Source: Pseudomonadota bacterium
Lineage (GTDB): Bacteria > Pseudomonadota > Gammaproteobacteria > Xanthomonadales > Rhodanobacteraceae
Assembly (NCBI GenBank): GCA_021793195.1
Contig: JAJYTG010000009.1
Span: 1-38,104 of the forward strand
DNA length: 38,104 bases
Direction: 5' to 3'
The position numbers were made by a program, and so were the translations under genes. The notes beneath the pieces are model-generated. The model ran no database searches. It saw nothing but the letters and a program-made list of their open reading frames with translations, and was not told where the DNA came from. Each line of letters begins with the position of its first letter. Position 1 is the first letter of the stretch. This document shows, piece by piece, positions 28,982 through 38,104 of the stretch.

Positions 28982-29333
28982 GTGGAGTCGGCCGGACAGT
29001 CGCGGCGCGCAAGCGGCGAGGAAAGTCCGGGCTCCGCAGGGCAAGGTGCCAGGTAACGCCTGGGCGGCGCGAGCCGACGGACAGTGCAACAGAAAACAAA
29101 CCGCCGATGGCCCCGCAAGGGGATCAGGCAAGGGTGAAACGGTGCGGTAAGAGCGCACCGCGCGTGGGGACAACGCCACGCGGCACGGCAAACCCCACCT
29201 GGAGCAAGGCCAAATAGGGGAGCCATGACGTGGCCCGCGTCGCTCCCGGGTTGGCTGCTGGAGCCCGTCGGTGACGGCGGGCCTAGAGGAATGACTGTCT
29301 AGAACAGAACCCGGCTTACGGGCCGACTCCTCC
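28982..29333 (+). ncRNA. rnpB: RNase P RNA (bacterial class A)
   Basis: GAGGAAAGTCCGGGCTCCGCAGGGCA..., ACAGAAAACAAACCGCC..., GGTAAGAGCGCACCGC..., ACAGAACCCGGCTTACGGGCCGACTCC. Confidence 0.97.
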
Positions 29334-29340
29334 TCTATCC

Positions 29341-29371
29341 GCCCCTGCCGTCGCGGTCGCGCCGGCAGGGG
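29341..29371 (+). terminator. rnpB-proximal terminator-like hairpin
   Basis: CCCCTGCCG...CGGCAGGGG. Confidence 0.55.
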
Positions 29372-29529
29372 TTGCGGAGACATCGCGCGGACGATGACCA
29401 TCGTGTGCGTGATGTCCACGACGGATGGCTGCTGATCATCCGCGTCGAATCACCGGCTGTGAGTTCCGTGCGCATGCTCATCGGGTTTCCATTGCCGGCG
29501 CCGCACGCCGATCGTGCGACGGTACCGCC

Positions 29530-30174
29530 ATGACGCCGTCGTTCGCCATGGACGTGGCGGCTGTCACGCTGCCGCTTCCGGGGGCGTCATTGCGCTACCG
29601 GCCGGATTGGCTGCCCGAGGCCGAAGCCGATGCACTGCTCGCCGCGCTGGCGGCGGCGATCCCCTGGGAGCGGCATCGCCTGCGTCTGTTCGGGCGCGAG
29701 ATCGACGCACCGCGACTTTCGTGCTGGATCGGCGATCCCGGCGCGGCCTATACCTATTCACGCGTGCGCTTCGAGCCGCGACCGTGGTTACCGGCACTGG
29801 CGGTGCTGCGCGCGCGGCTGGAGACGACCTGCGGCGCGTGCTTCAACAGCGTGCTGGCCAATCTCTATCGCGACGGTCGCGATTCGATGGGCTGGCACAG
29901 CGACGACGAGTCCGAACTGGGGTCCGGGCCGCTGATCGCAAGCATCAGTCTGGGCGGCGTGCGCCGCTTCCGTCTGCGCGCGCGCGACGGCAGTGGCGCG
30001 GGTCTGTCGCTCGATCTCGCGCATGGCAGTCTGTTGCTGATGGCCGGCGCGACCCAGCAGCTTTATCGTCACGACCTGCCGAAGACGCGCGCGGCGGTCG
30101 CGCCGCGGATCAACCTGACGTTCCGGTACGTCCACGGCGCGCGCATGGAGTTGTCGGACCCCGCTTGCGCATGA
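29530..30174 (+). CDS. alkB: AlkB-family alpha-ketoglutarate-dependent dioxygenase
   Basis: FNSVLANLYRDGRDSMGWHSDDESELGSGPLIASISLGGVRRFRLR...HDLPKTRAAVAPRINLTFRYV. Confidence 0.93.
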   Translation: MTPSFAMDVAAVTLPLPGASLRYRPDWLPEAEADALLAALAAAIPWERHRLRLFGREIDAPRLSCWIGDPGAAYTYSRVRFEPRPWLPALAVLRARLETTCGACFNSVLANLYRDGRDSMGWHSDDESELGSGPLIASISLGGVRRFRLRARDGSGAGLSLDLAHGSLLLMAGATQQLYRHDLPKTRAAVAPRINLTFRYVHGARMELSDPACA

Positions 30175-30268
30175 TTGCGCCTGGCCAAGGATCGGACCAT
30201 GCCCGGTCCCGAGTGATCGACCGGCGCGGATGCGGCGTGCTCGGGCCGTCCGCCCTGGGGATTTGGTC

Positions 30269-30540
30269 ATGTCCGTCACCGCTCGACGCCACCGTCTTCC
30301 TTCGCTGGCGATTGCCGCGATCGCCCTGCTGCCCGCTGCGGCACAGGCGGCCCCGGTTGCGCTCGATCGTGGCGACACCGCGTGGATGCTGACCTCGACC
30401 GCGCGCTGATGAGCGCGGCCCTGCTCTGGCCGGTCGACCGCATCGTGCCGCTGCGCGTCGGCGCCGAGACCGAGACCGAGACCGAAGGCCTCGATCTCGC
30501 CCTGCAAGACGAGCGCGGCTACAAACCCTGGCCCGGAGTG
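30269..30540 (+). pseudogene. amtB ammonium-transporter remnant with large internal deletion
   Basis: MSVTARRHRLPSLAIAAIALLPAAAQAAPVALDRGDTAWMLTSTA (Amt N-terminus) ends at TGA 30407; another frame resumes with ALLWPVDRIVPLRVGAETETETEGLDLALQDERGY (Amt C-terminus). Confidence 0.75.
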
Positions 30541-30590
30541 CGCGTTGCGGCGGCGATCTCACACCTGCACAGCCGGGCCCCGGCAGCGAG

Positions 30591-31208
30591 TCAGCGTGCG
30601 GCGACTGGAGGTGATGCCGCGCTGGCGATCGTCCAGTCCACCACCCGCGGCACCAGGCGGTCGCAGGCGGCGCCGAAGGCCGCGACCACCTGCGTCGCGT
30701 TGCGGCCGGCAGCGGGCTCCTCGATGGTGAAGGACCGCTGCGCCAGCAGCTGACGACTGTGATTGTCGAGCAGACGGACCGTCAGCGCGACGCGCACCCG
30801 CGCCCGCCCGTCGCTGATGATCACCCGGAAATCGTCGAGGTCGCTGCTCAGCGTATAGCGGGTCAAAGCGCCGACGCTGTCGGGAGCCACGCGCGGCAGG
30901 CGTCCGTCGGCGGCAAATGCGGCGAGCAGGCGTTGCCGCAACAGCGTCGGCGGCGGCTCGGCCCAGCGCGCGCCTGCATACACCTGCACCAGATCCGGCT
31001 GCGGGCTGACCAGCAGCGCGCGACTGCCGAGCGGCCCGGACGCGGTCGGCGTTACCAGCGTCAGCGACCATGGCAAGCGTGCGTGAGTCGCCGCATGCAT
31101 AGGTGCGGGCGCCGCCGGCAGGATGAATACGTCATTAGTTCCGCGCGGCGCGATCAGGGAGGCGCAACCCGTCAGCAGCGCCACGAGCAACAGGGGCAGG
31201 CGTTTCAT
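30591..31208 (-). CDS. ABC-type transport auxiliary lipoprotein (PqiC/DUF330-like)
   Basis: Lipobox LLTGCAS; operonic with mlaD-like gene. Confidence 0.85.
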   Translation of the reverse strand: MKRLPLLLVALLTGCASLIAPRGTNDVFILPAAPAPMHAATHARLPWSLTLVTPTASGPLGSRALLVSPQPDLVQVYAGARWAEPPPTLLRQRLLAAFAADGRLPRVAPDSVGALTRYTLSSDLDDFRVIISDGRARVRVALTVRLLDNHSRQLLAQRSFTIEEPAAGRNATQVVAAFGAACDRLVPRVVDWTIASAASPPVAAR

Positions 31209-32149
31209 CGCGGCTGGTACTCCTTGGGGGCGTCACGACCGAGCAGATAGGCCGCGGGGGCGTGTTGCAGGCGCTCGCTGAGCGCGTTGATGCTGCGCAG
31301 CGTCTCCTGCAACTGGCGCAGGGTCGGGCCGAGTTCGGCCGCGCCCTGGCTGCCGGCGGCCAGCGCGCCGCGATTCTCCGCGATCAGCGACTGCAACTGG
31401 GCGCTCATCTGCTGGAACGAGGCCAGGCTGGCGCGCGCGCTGTCGAGGGTGGCGCGGCCCTGGTCGTTGACCAGCGCGTCGGTACTGCCGGCGAGGTGAT
31501 TGATCTTGGTCAGCGCGTCGTCGAGCTTGGCACTGGAGGCGGCGAGCTGCACGATCGCCTGCTGCATCGGCGCGCGCTCGGCTGCGATCGCCGATGTGGT
31601 CTCGTCGAGGTGCCTGAGGGTGGCGCTGATGTGCGCCACGTTGCGCTCGGACAGCAGTGTCTCGATGCGCTGCAGAATGTCATTGGCGCTGGTGGCGATG
31701 TCCTCGCTGGAGTTGAGCAGCTTGGACAGTTCGGAATTGTCGGCAACGATGACCGGCACGTGTTCGTCGTCGACGGCGCGCAGCGGCGGGCTGCCGGGCG
31801 AGCCGCCGCTGAGCTGGATGAAGGCGATGCCGGTCAGGCCCAGCAGGCCGAGCTTGGCGTGTGTATCCTGCTTGACCGGCGTGTCCCCTTCGACCTGGAT
31901 GCGCGCGATCACCTTGCGCGGATCGCGCGGGTCGAGCTTGAGTTCCGCCACCTGGCCGACCTTGATGCCGTTGTATTGCACCATGCCGCCCTTGGACAGG
32001 CCGGTGACCGATTCGTTGAAGACCACGTCGTAATAAGCGTAGGCGTGATCGACGCTGCTCTTGCCCAGCCACAGCACGAAAAAGAGCGCGGCCAGCACGA
32101 CCATCAGGGTGAAGGCGCCGATCAGCACGTGATGCGCGCGGGTTTCCAT
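31205..32149 (-). CDS. MlaD-family (MCE domain) protein
   Basis: HHVLIGAFTLMVVLAALFFVLWLGK...YYDVVFNESVTGLSKGGMVQYNGIKVGQVAELKLDP. Confidence 0.93.
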   Translation of the reverse strand: METRAHHVLIGAFTLMVVLAALFFVLWLGKSSVDHAYAYYDVVFNESVTGLSKGGMVQYNGIKVGQVAELKLDPRDPRKVIARIQVEGDTPVKQDTHAKLGLLGLTGIAFIQLSGGSPGSPPLRAVDDEHVPVIVADNSELSKLLNSSEDIATSANDILQRIETLLSERNVAHISATLRHLDETTSAIAAERAPMQQAIVQLAASSAKLDDALTKINHLAGSTDALVNDQGRATLDSARASLASFQQMSAQLQSLIAENRGALAAGSQGAAELGPTLRQLQETLRSINALSERLQHAPAAYLLGRDAPKEYQPR

Positions 32150-32150
32150 C

Positions 32151-32972
32151 TCAAGCCTCCTGGGCGGCGTCGGCGTAGGCCGCGCCGGCGGTGCGGCCGC
32201 GCGGGCCGCGGAAATAATCCTGCACCCACGGATGATCGTAACGCTCGACCGTGGCCAGATCGGCGGCGACCAGCACGCGCCGGTCGGCCAGCACGGCGAC
32301 GCGATCACAGACGGTGTGGATCGAATCGAGATCGTGGGTATTCATGTAGACCGTCAGCCCCAGCGCGTCGCGCAGCGTGCGCAGCAGACGGTCGAAACCG
32401 GCGGCGGTGATCGGATCCAGGCCGGAGGTCGGTTCGTCGAGGAACAGGATTTCCGGATCCAGCGCCAGCGCGCGCGCCAGCGCGGCGCGCTTGCGCATGC
32501 CGCCGGAGAGTTCGGAGGGATATTTGTCGCGTGCGTCCTGCGGCAGCCCGGCCAGGGCAATCTTCAGGGTCGCCAGACGACGGGCATCGCGCGCACCGAG
32601 CGCGGTGTGCTCCAGCAATGGCACGCAGATGTTCTCGGCCACGGTCATCGAGGAAAACAGCGCGCCGTCCTGGAACAGCACGCCGATGCGGCGCTCGACG
32701 GCGATGCGCTGCATCGTCGATGTCGCATAGACGTCTTCGCCCAGCAGATGGACATGGCCGGCATCGGGCCGGCGCAGGCCGATGATCGTGCGCAGCAGCA
32801 CCGACTTGCCGGTGCCGGAGCCGCCGACCACGCCGAGGATCGCGCCGCGCGGCACATCAAGATCGAGATGTTCGTGGACCAGCTGCGTGCCGAAACGCGT
32901 GGTCAAATCCTGCACCGCGATCACCGGGGAGGCGCCGGGCGCGGACACAGTCGCAGCGGGCGTCGCGCTCAC
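32151..32972 (-). CDS. ABC transporter ATP-binding protein (MlaF-like), GTG start
   Basis: GVVGGSGTGKSVLLRTIIGLRRPDAG; LSGGMRKRAALARALALDPEILFLDEPTSGLDP; GTG overlaps preceding TGA. Confidence 0.94.
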   Translation of the reverse strand: MSATPAATVSAPGASPVIAVQDLTTRFGTQLVHEHLDLDVPRGAILGVVGGSGTGKSVLLRTIIGLRRPDAGHVHLLGEDVYATSTMQRIAVERRIGVLFQDGALFSSMTVAENICVPLLEHTALGARDARRLATLKIALAGLPQDARDKYPSELSGGMRKRAALARALALDPEILFLDEPTSGLDPITAAGFDRLLRTLRDALGLTVYMNTHDLDSIHTVCDRVAVLADRRVLVAADLATVERYDHPWVQDYFRGPRGRTAGAAYADAAQEA

Positions 32973-34120
32973 CAGCCCATCTCCATGAAGAACAGCGCGG
33001 CCAGGGCGTCGACCAGAATCACCACGAAGATCGCCTGCACCACGCTGGACGTGGTGCGCTCGCCCACCGACTCGGCGCTGCCGGTGACCTTGAAACCCTC
33101 GAGGCAACCGATGATCGCGATCAGGAAGGCCAGCACCGGCGCCTTGCTCATGCCGACCCAGAAATAGCGCAGCGGAGTATCGGCGTGGAACAGCGACAGG
33201 AACATCGCCGGCGGGATGCCGATCGCCAGCACGCACACCAGCGCGCCGCCGAGCATGCCCGCCAGCATCGCCACGAAGGTCAGCATCGGCAGACCCAGCA
33301 CCAACGCCAGCACGCGCGGCAGCACCAGCACCTCGATCGGGTCCAGGCCCAGCGTGCGAATGGCGTCGATTTCCTCGTGTGCCTGCATCGCGCCAATCTG
33401 GGCGGTAAACGCGCTGGCGGTGCGTCCGGCCAGCAGGATCGCCGCCAGCAGCACACCGAACTCGCGCAGGAATGCGAACGACACCAGATCCACGGTGAAC
33501 ACGCTGGCGCCGTAGTCCTTGAGCACGGTCGCGCCGAGGAAGGCGATCACCGCGCCGACCATCAGCGACAGCAATGCCACGATCGGCAGCGCGTCGAGCG
33601 TGGTCTGCTCGATCTGCGTCACCAGCGCGGCCATGCGCCAGCGCTGCGGGCGCAGCAGGTTGCGCGCGAGGGTTTCCAGGGTCAGGCCGACGAAGCCGAA
33701 CAACAGGCGTGTCTGTTGCCAGATGGCCTCGACCGCGGTGCCGATGCGCGCCAGCAGGCCGATGAATCCAAGCGCGTAAGGCTGCGGCGGCGGGTGCGCG
33801 AAAATGTCGTGCACCGCGCAGCCGACGGTTTCGAGCAGGGCGCGACGTTCCGGGGCGAGACCGGGCAAGGCATCCAGCATCGACCGCAGGCGCTCCGGTC
33901 CCAACAGCACGCTGAGCAGACCGGCGCCGGCGGTGTCCAGCGCGCTCAGCCCGTCGAGGTCGAGCCGCGCCCGCGCGGGCAGCGCAGTCTTGACCGGTTG
34001 CATCGAACGTTCGATCGCGGCGAAGTGCGGCAGCGTCCATGCGCCCGAGACGCGCACCATGGCGGTGCCGTCTGGCGCGACAGACAGTTCGACGCGACCC
34101 GGGGCGCCTGTCTGATTCAT
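32969..34120 (-). CDS. MlaE-family permease with N-terminal STAS-like domain
   Basis: N-terminal STAS-like region followed by [28 protein letters not shown]...[27 protein letters not shown]. Confidence 0.93.
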   Translation of the reverse strand: MNQTGAPGRVELSVAPDGTAMVRVSGAWTLPHFAAIERSMQPVKTALPARARLDLDGLSALDTAGAGLLSVLLGPERLRSMLDALPGLAPERRALLETVGCAVHDIFAHPPPQPYALGFIGLLARIGTAVEAIWQQTRLLFGFVGLTLETLARNLLRPQRWRMAALVTQIEQTTLDALPIVALLSLMVGAVIAFLGATVLKDYGASVFTVDLVSFAFLREFGVLLAAILLAGRTASAFTAQIGAMQAHEEIDAIRTLGLDPIEVLVLPRVLALVLGLPMLTFVAMLAGMLGGALVCVLAIGIPPAMFLSLFHADTPLRYFWVGMSKAPVLAFLIAIIGCLEGFKVTGSAESVGERTTSSVVQAIFVVILVDALAALFFMEMGW

Positions 34121-34259
34121 GCACACAAGGCTACCAGCTGCCTGTTGCCGTGACGTGCAGACGCGGTCGGACTGCCGCCAGTCCGATGCGCGACCGGACC
34201 GGCTTGGTGCATCCGCGGCGGCGGCGGATAATCGCCGCTTCGCCCACCCGAGCCCGCCC

Positions 34260-35345
34260 ATGAGCAAGACCACGATTTTCAACGCCACTCACCGCGCGCT
34301 GGGCGCGAAGATGGTGGACTTCGGCGGCTGGGACATGCCGCTCAACTACGGCTCGCAGATCGAGGAGCATCACGCCGTGCGCCGCAACGCCGGCATGTTC
34401 GATGTCTCGCACATGACTGTCGTCGATCTGCGCGGAGTCGGGGTGCGGCCGTTCCTGCGCCGGCTGGTCGCCAACAGCGTCGACAAGCTGAAGGTGTCGG
34501 GCAAGGCGCTGTACACCTGCATGCTCAACGCCGAGGGCGGGGTGATCGACGACCTGATCGTCTATTACCTCAGCGAGGACTTCTTCCGCATCGTGGTCAA
34601 CGCCGCGACCCGCGACAAGGATCTTGCCTGGATCGCCGCGCAGGCGGCGGCGTTCGGAGTGAGCATCAGCGAGCGCCGCGATCTGGTGATGATCGCGGTG
34701 CAGGGTCCGCAGGCGCGAGCCAGGGTGCTGGCTTTGCTGTCGCCTGCCGCGGCCGCCGCCGCCGAGGCGCTGGGCAAGTTCGCCGCCTGCGAGGGCGACG
34801 GCCTGTTCATTGCCCGCACCGGCTACACCGGCGAGGACGGCTTCGAGATCATGGTGCCCGAGACCGCCGCGCTGACCTTCTGGAATCGGCTGCGCGAGGC
34901 CGGAGTCGCCCCCGCCGGGCTGGGTGCGCGCGATACCCTGCGGCTTGAGGCCGGAATGAACCTCTACGGCCAGGACATGGACGAGACGGTCACGCCGTAC
35001 GAGGCCGGCCTGGCCTGGACGGTGGCACTGGACGCCGGCCGCGACTTCACCGGCCGCGCCGCGCTGGAGGCGCAGCGGACCGCCGGCGCGCCACGACAGA
35101 TGGTCGGGCTGGTGCTGGACGACAAGGGCGTGCTGCGCCATGGCCAGAAGGTGCTGACGGCGACGGGCGAGGGCGAAATCCTCTCCGGCACGTTCTCGCC
35201 GACGCTGGGCAAGGCGATCGCCTTTGCCCGCATTCCCGTCGGGGATCCGGGCGCGGTGCGCGTCGACATCCGCGGCCGCGAATTGCCGGTACGCGTGGTC
35301 AAATATCCGTTCGTGCGCGACGGGCGGGCCTGCCCCGGCATTTGA
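34260..35345 (+). CDS. gcvT: glycine cleavage system T protein (aminomethyltransferase)
   Basis: [46 protein letters not shown]. Confidence 0.97.
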   Translation: MSKTTIFNATHRALGAKMVDFGGWDMPLNYGSQIEEHHAVRRNAGMFDVSHMTVVDLRGVGVRPFLRRLVANSVDKLKVSGKALYTCMLNAEGGVIDDLIVYYLSEDFFRIVVNAATRDKDLAWIAAQAAAFGVSISERRDLVMIAVQGPQARARVLALLSPAAAAAAEALGKFAACEGDGLFIARTGYTGEDGFEIMVPETAALTFWNRLREAGVAPAGLGARDTLRLEAGMNLYGQDMDETVTPYEAGLAWTVALDAGRDFTGRAALEAQRTAGAPRQMVGLVLDDKGVLRHGQKVLTATGEGEILSGTFSPTLGKAIAFARIPVGDPGAVRVDIRGRELPVRVVKYPFVRDGRACPGI

Positions 35346-35421
35346 TCCGCAATGCCGCACACGCCGCATTCACCCACCGCCTTGGTTAGAATGACCGGGC
35401 GACCTGCACAGGATTGAAGTC

Positions 35422-35817
35422 ATGAGCGAGATTCCCGGCGACCTCAAATTCATGAAGTCTCACGAGTGGGCCCGCGTCGAGGACGACGGCCTGATCCGCG
35501 TCGGCATTTCCGACCATGCCCAGGGCCTGCTCGGCGATCTCGTCTACGTCGAACTGCCCGCCGTCGGCGACAGCGTGCAGGCCGGCAATGCCTGTGCGGT
35601 GGTCGAGTCGGTCAAGGCGGCGTCGGACGTCTACGCGCCGGTGTCCGGCGAGGTGGTCGAAGTCAACGCGGCGCTCGGCGACAAGCCCGAGACGATCAAC
35701 GAGGATGCCTACGGCGAGGGCTGGATCTTCGCCGTGCGGCCGTCCAACAAGGACGAGCTCGAGGACCTGCTCGATCCCGACGCCTACGCCGAACTGCTCG
35801 ACAGCGAAGAGCACTGA
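35422..35817 (+). CDS. gcvH: glycine cleavage system H protein
   Basis: [38 protein letters not shown]...[19 protein letters not shown]. Confidence 0.97.
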   Translation: MSEIPGDLKFMKSHEWARVEDDGLIRVGISDHAQGLLGDLVYVELPAVGDSVQAGNACAVVESVKAASDVYAPVSGEVVEVNAALGDKPETINEDAYGEGWIFAVRPSNKDELEDLLDPDAYAELLDSEEH

Positions 35818-35819
35818 AT

Positions 35820-35840
35820 GCGGAAGAAGGGATTGAGAGC
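35820..35840 (+). repeat. degenerate heptamers, purine orientation: GCGGAAG AAGGGAT TGAGAGC
   Basis: Resembles the reverse complement of the right-hand array at 36055-36103. Confidence 0.4.
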
Positions 35841-36054
35841 AGGCTGGCATCCGTAGCGCAGCGAAAGGGTGAGGGCACTGCCCGCCCACGAACGCCACGC
35901 CGGGGACGATGTGGCCGGGGCGCGGCGCAGGGAGGTTTGACGTCGATGGCCCCCGTCCTGCGCTGTGGCTGGTCGGATCCTTCGGGCTGTGCCCTCGGGA
36001 TGACCAACGGAAATCCCCAAGGGATGACAGCTCGCTTTTCTGCTCCTTGCCGCT

Positions 36055-36103
36055 AGCTCCCGCCTCCAACTCCCACTTCCTACTCTCAACTTCCGACTTC
36101 CGC
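36055..36103 (+). repeat. degenerate heptamer array, pyrimidine orientation (AGCTCCC GCCTCCA ACTCCCA CTTCCTA CTCTCAA CTTCCGA CTTCCGC)
   Basis: Seven consecutive 7-mers of consensus NCTYCCR, ending 5 bp before gcvPA ATG. Confidence 0.7.
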
Positions 36104-36107
36104 GCCC

Positions 36108-37463
36108 ATGCCCTTCATTCCGCACTCCGAAGCCGACGTCCGCGCGATGCTCAGGACCATCGGTGTCGCCGACATCGAGGATCTGTTCGACGAGATTCCC
36201 GCGACTCTGCGCATCGATGCGCTCAAGCAGGTGCCACCGGGCCTGTCGGAGATGGAGACCACGCGGCTGCTGAAGGAGCGCGCGGCGCAGGACGGCACGC
36301 CGCTCAACTTCGCCGGCGCCGGTGCCTACGAGCACCACATCCCGGCAGCGGTGTGGCCGATCGTCACCCGCGGCGAGTTCTACTCGGCCTATACGCCCTA
36401 TCAGGCCGAGGCCAGTCAGGGCACGCTGCAGCTGATTTACGAATACCAGACGATGATGACGCGGCTGACCGGGCTCGACGTCAGCAACGCCTCCCTGTAC
36501 GACGGCGCGACCGCGGTCGCCGAGGCTGTGCTGATGGCCGAGCGCTGCGCCAAGAAGGGGCCGCGCCGCGTGCTGGTGCCCGACAGCGTGCACCCGGCCT
36601 ACCGCAAGACGCTCAAGACCATCGTCGGCCTGCAGGGCATCGAGGTGATCGAGATCGAGGTCGCCGCGCGCGGCGGGGCGCTCGATCCGGCGTGGCTGAA
36701 GACGCAGGATTTCGGCGCCTTCACTGCGCTGGTGATTCCGCAGCCCAACTTCTTCGGCGTCCTCGAGGATGTCGATGCGCTGACCGACTGGGCGCATGCG
36801 CAGGGCGCGCTGGCGATCGCGGTCATCAACCCGCTCGCGCTGGCGGTGCTGAAGGCCCCCGGCCAGTGGGGAACGACGGGTGCGGACATCGCCTGCGGCG
36901 ATGGCCAGCCGCTCGGTGTGCCGCTCAGTTCCGGCGGGCCGTACTTCGGCATCCTCGCCTGCAAGCAGGAGTTCGTGCGACAGATGCCCGGGCGCATCGT
37001 CGGGCGCACCACCGATATCGACGGGCGCGAAGGTTTCGCGCTCACCCTGCAGGCACGCGAGCAGCACATCCGGCGTGCCAAGGCCACCTCCAACATCTGC
37101 ACCAATCAGGGCCTGCTGGTCACCGCCGCGACCATCCACATGGCGTTGCTGGGGCCGCAGGGGCTGCAGCGCGTCGCCGCGCATTCGATGCGCAACACCC
37201 GCGCGCTGCGCGACCGTCTGGTCGCGATCCCCGGTGTGCGCGTGCTGTTCGCGCGGCCATTCTTTCACGAGCTGGTGGTGATGCTTCCGCGGCCCGCAAG
37301 CGCGATCATCGAGCACCTCGCGCGCGACAACATCATCGCCGGCGTCGCCCTCGGCGAGGACTATCCGCGACTTGGCGATGCGCTGCTGGTTTGCGCGACC
37401 GAGACCAAAACGGCTGCCGATCTCGACCGTTTCGCCGCCGCCCTGGCTGCCGCGACAAACTGA
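36108..37463 (+). CDS. gcvPA: glycine dehydrogenase (aminomethyl-transferring) subunit 1
   Basis: [31 protein letters not shown]...[46 protein letters not shown]. Confidence 0.96.
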   Translation: MPFIPHSEADVRAMLRTIGVADIEDLFDEIPATLRIDALKQVPPGLSEMETTRLLKERAAQDGTPLNFAGAGAYEHHIPAAVWPIVTRGEFYSAYTPYQAEASQGTLQLIYEYQTMMTRLTGLDVSNASLYDGATAVAEAVLMAERCAKKGPRRVLVPDSVHPAYRKTLKTIVGLQGIEVIEIEVAARGGALDPAWLKTQDFGAFTALVIPQPNFFGVLEDVDALTDWAHAQGALAIAVINPLALAVLKAPGQWGTTGADIACGDGQPLGVPLSSGGPYFGILACKQEFVRQMPGRIVGRTTDIDGREGFALTLQAREQHIRRAKATSNICTNQGLLVTAATIHMALLGPQGLQRVAAHSMRNTRALRDRLVAIPGVRVLFARPFFHELVVMLPRPASAIIEHLARDNIIAGVALGEDYPRLGDALLVCATETKTAADLDRFAAALAAATN

Positions 37464-37636
37464 TCCCGGATGTCTCCGGGCGGCCCGGAACGGGGTCCTC
37501 GCGCGTTCCGCGATCAAACCGATGCCAATTCGCGGTGCGCGCGTGCGGCCATTCCGTGCGCGTGCGCGAATGCTTTGGATCGCTTGTGCCGCAAGGCTTT
37601 CGACGGCTCGATGTCGGCAAAAGCAAATGGACATAA

Positions 37637-37652
37637 AGACGTATAGACGTCT
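37637..37652 (+). promoter_or_regulatory. tandem MetJ operator (two met boxes: AGACGTAT AGACGTCT)
   Basis: Adjacent 8-mers matching AGACGTCT at 6/8 and 8/8, upstream of metJ. Confidence 0.85.
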
Positions 37653-37748
37653 TTTATATTCAATCGACCGACGATCCGCGACACCCGTCCGACTGTCGCG
37701 CCGTCGTGGCCGTCGACGATTGCCCGGTGAATCGCCGCACAAAATCCA

Positions 37749-37777
37749 TTGACACGTGTGAAAGACCGGAATAGCTT
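37749..37777 (+). promoter_or_regulatory. candidate sigma70 promoter for metJ
   Basis: TTGACA (37749-37754), 17-bp spacer, weak -10 TAGCTT. Confidence 0.4.
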
Positions 37778-37808
37778 TTGCGCCCGAAAGCGCGCGATAT
37801 AAAAAATC

Positions 37809-38104
37809 ATGGCGGCCAATCGATTCATCGATCCCTACATCGAGCACGGCAGCAAGGCGGGTGCGGTCCGCAAGGTCACCGTTTCCGTCCCGTTGCACGT
37901 GCTGCGTCTGCTCGCTGACGAGCGCACGCGTCGCCAAGTCAACAATCTTCGGCACGCCACGAACAGCGACTTGCTGTGCGAGGCGTTCCTGCACGCTTTT
38001 ACTGGGCAACCACTGCCAACTGACGAGGAGCTGAGACGAACTATGGCTATGACCAAGAAAGCTGCAAAGAAACCCGCCGCCAAGAAACCGGCCGCGAAGA
38101 AGTC
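37809..38104 (+). CDS. metJ: methionine regulon repressor MetJ with Lys/Ala/Pro-rich C-terminal extension, 3' end outside window
   Basis: [56 protein letters not shown] is MetJ; then [21 protein letters not shown] to the window end. Confidence 0.93.
   Translation, partial: MAANRFIDPYIEHGSKAGAVRKVTVSVPLHVLRLLADERTRRQVNNLRHATNSDLLCEAFLHAFTGQPLPTDEELRRTMAMTKKAAKKPAAKKPAAKK

Noticed and set aside
32727-32736. Met box (AGACGTCT) at TAGACGTCTTC
   Set aside because: Single 8-mer inside the mlaF-like coding sequence; MetJ needs tandem sites and no promoter context is present.
34121-34259. Glycine riboswitch upstream of gcvT
   Set aside because: No recognisable glycine aptamer motifs in the short leader; region only shows ordinary promoter-like sequence.

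Overview
High-GC gammaproteobacterial chromosomal segment that looks Xanthomonadales-like (lineage inferred from gene content and repeat style, not tested). Most of the window is housekeeping: SLC13 permease (partial), trmB, thiG, rsmI, lpoA/lppC, yraN, FAD-linked oxidase, nupC-like, pfkB kinase, GGDEF protein, dusB, metK, SAH riboswitch, ahcY, metF, ilvE, a two-component system, a BlaI/BlaR1-TonB pair, rimK, tRNA-Gly(CCC), a FecR/DUF6600-like protein, thiS, rnpB, alkB, an Mla-type ABC operon, gcvT, gcvH, gcvPA and metJ (truncated by the window end). I found no phage, integrase, transposase, CRISPR array or recognisable defence island. The unusual content is mostly between genes: (1) a 182-bp tandem repeat that copies the trmB 5' end between thiG and trmB and leaves a chain of stop/start-overlapping mini-ORFs; (2) three loci (ahcY-metF, upstream of ilvE, gcvH-gcvPA) bounded by opposed 7-bp repeat arrays, one enclosing a decayed four-helix-bundle gene; (3) four 11-bp-phased CTTAAC-like boxes, a possible -10 and a strong terminator in an ORF-free gap, suggesting an undescribed small RNA; (4) a 161-bp centred palindrome ending at the nupC-like RBS; (5) an internally deleted amtB remnant; (6) a MetJ whose C-terminus becomes a Lys/Ala/Pro histone-H1-like tail, with tandem met boxes upstream. 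Novelty could not be tested without database searches.
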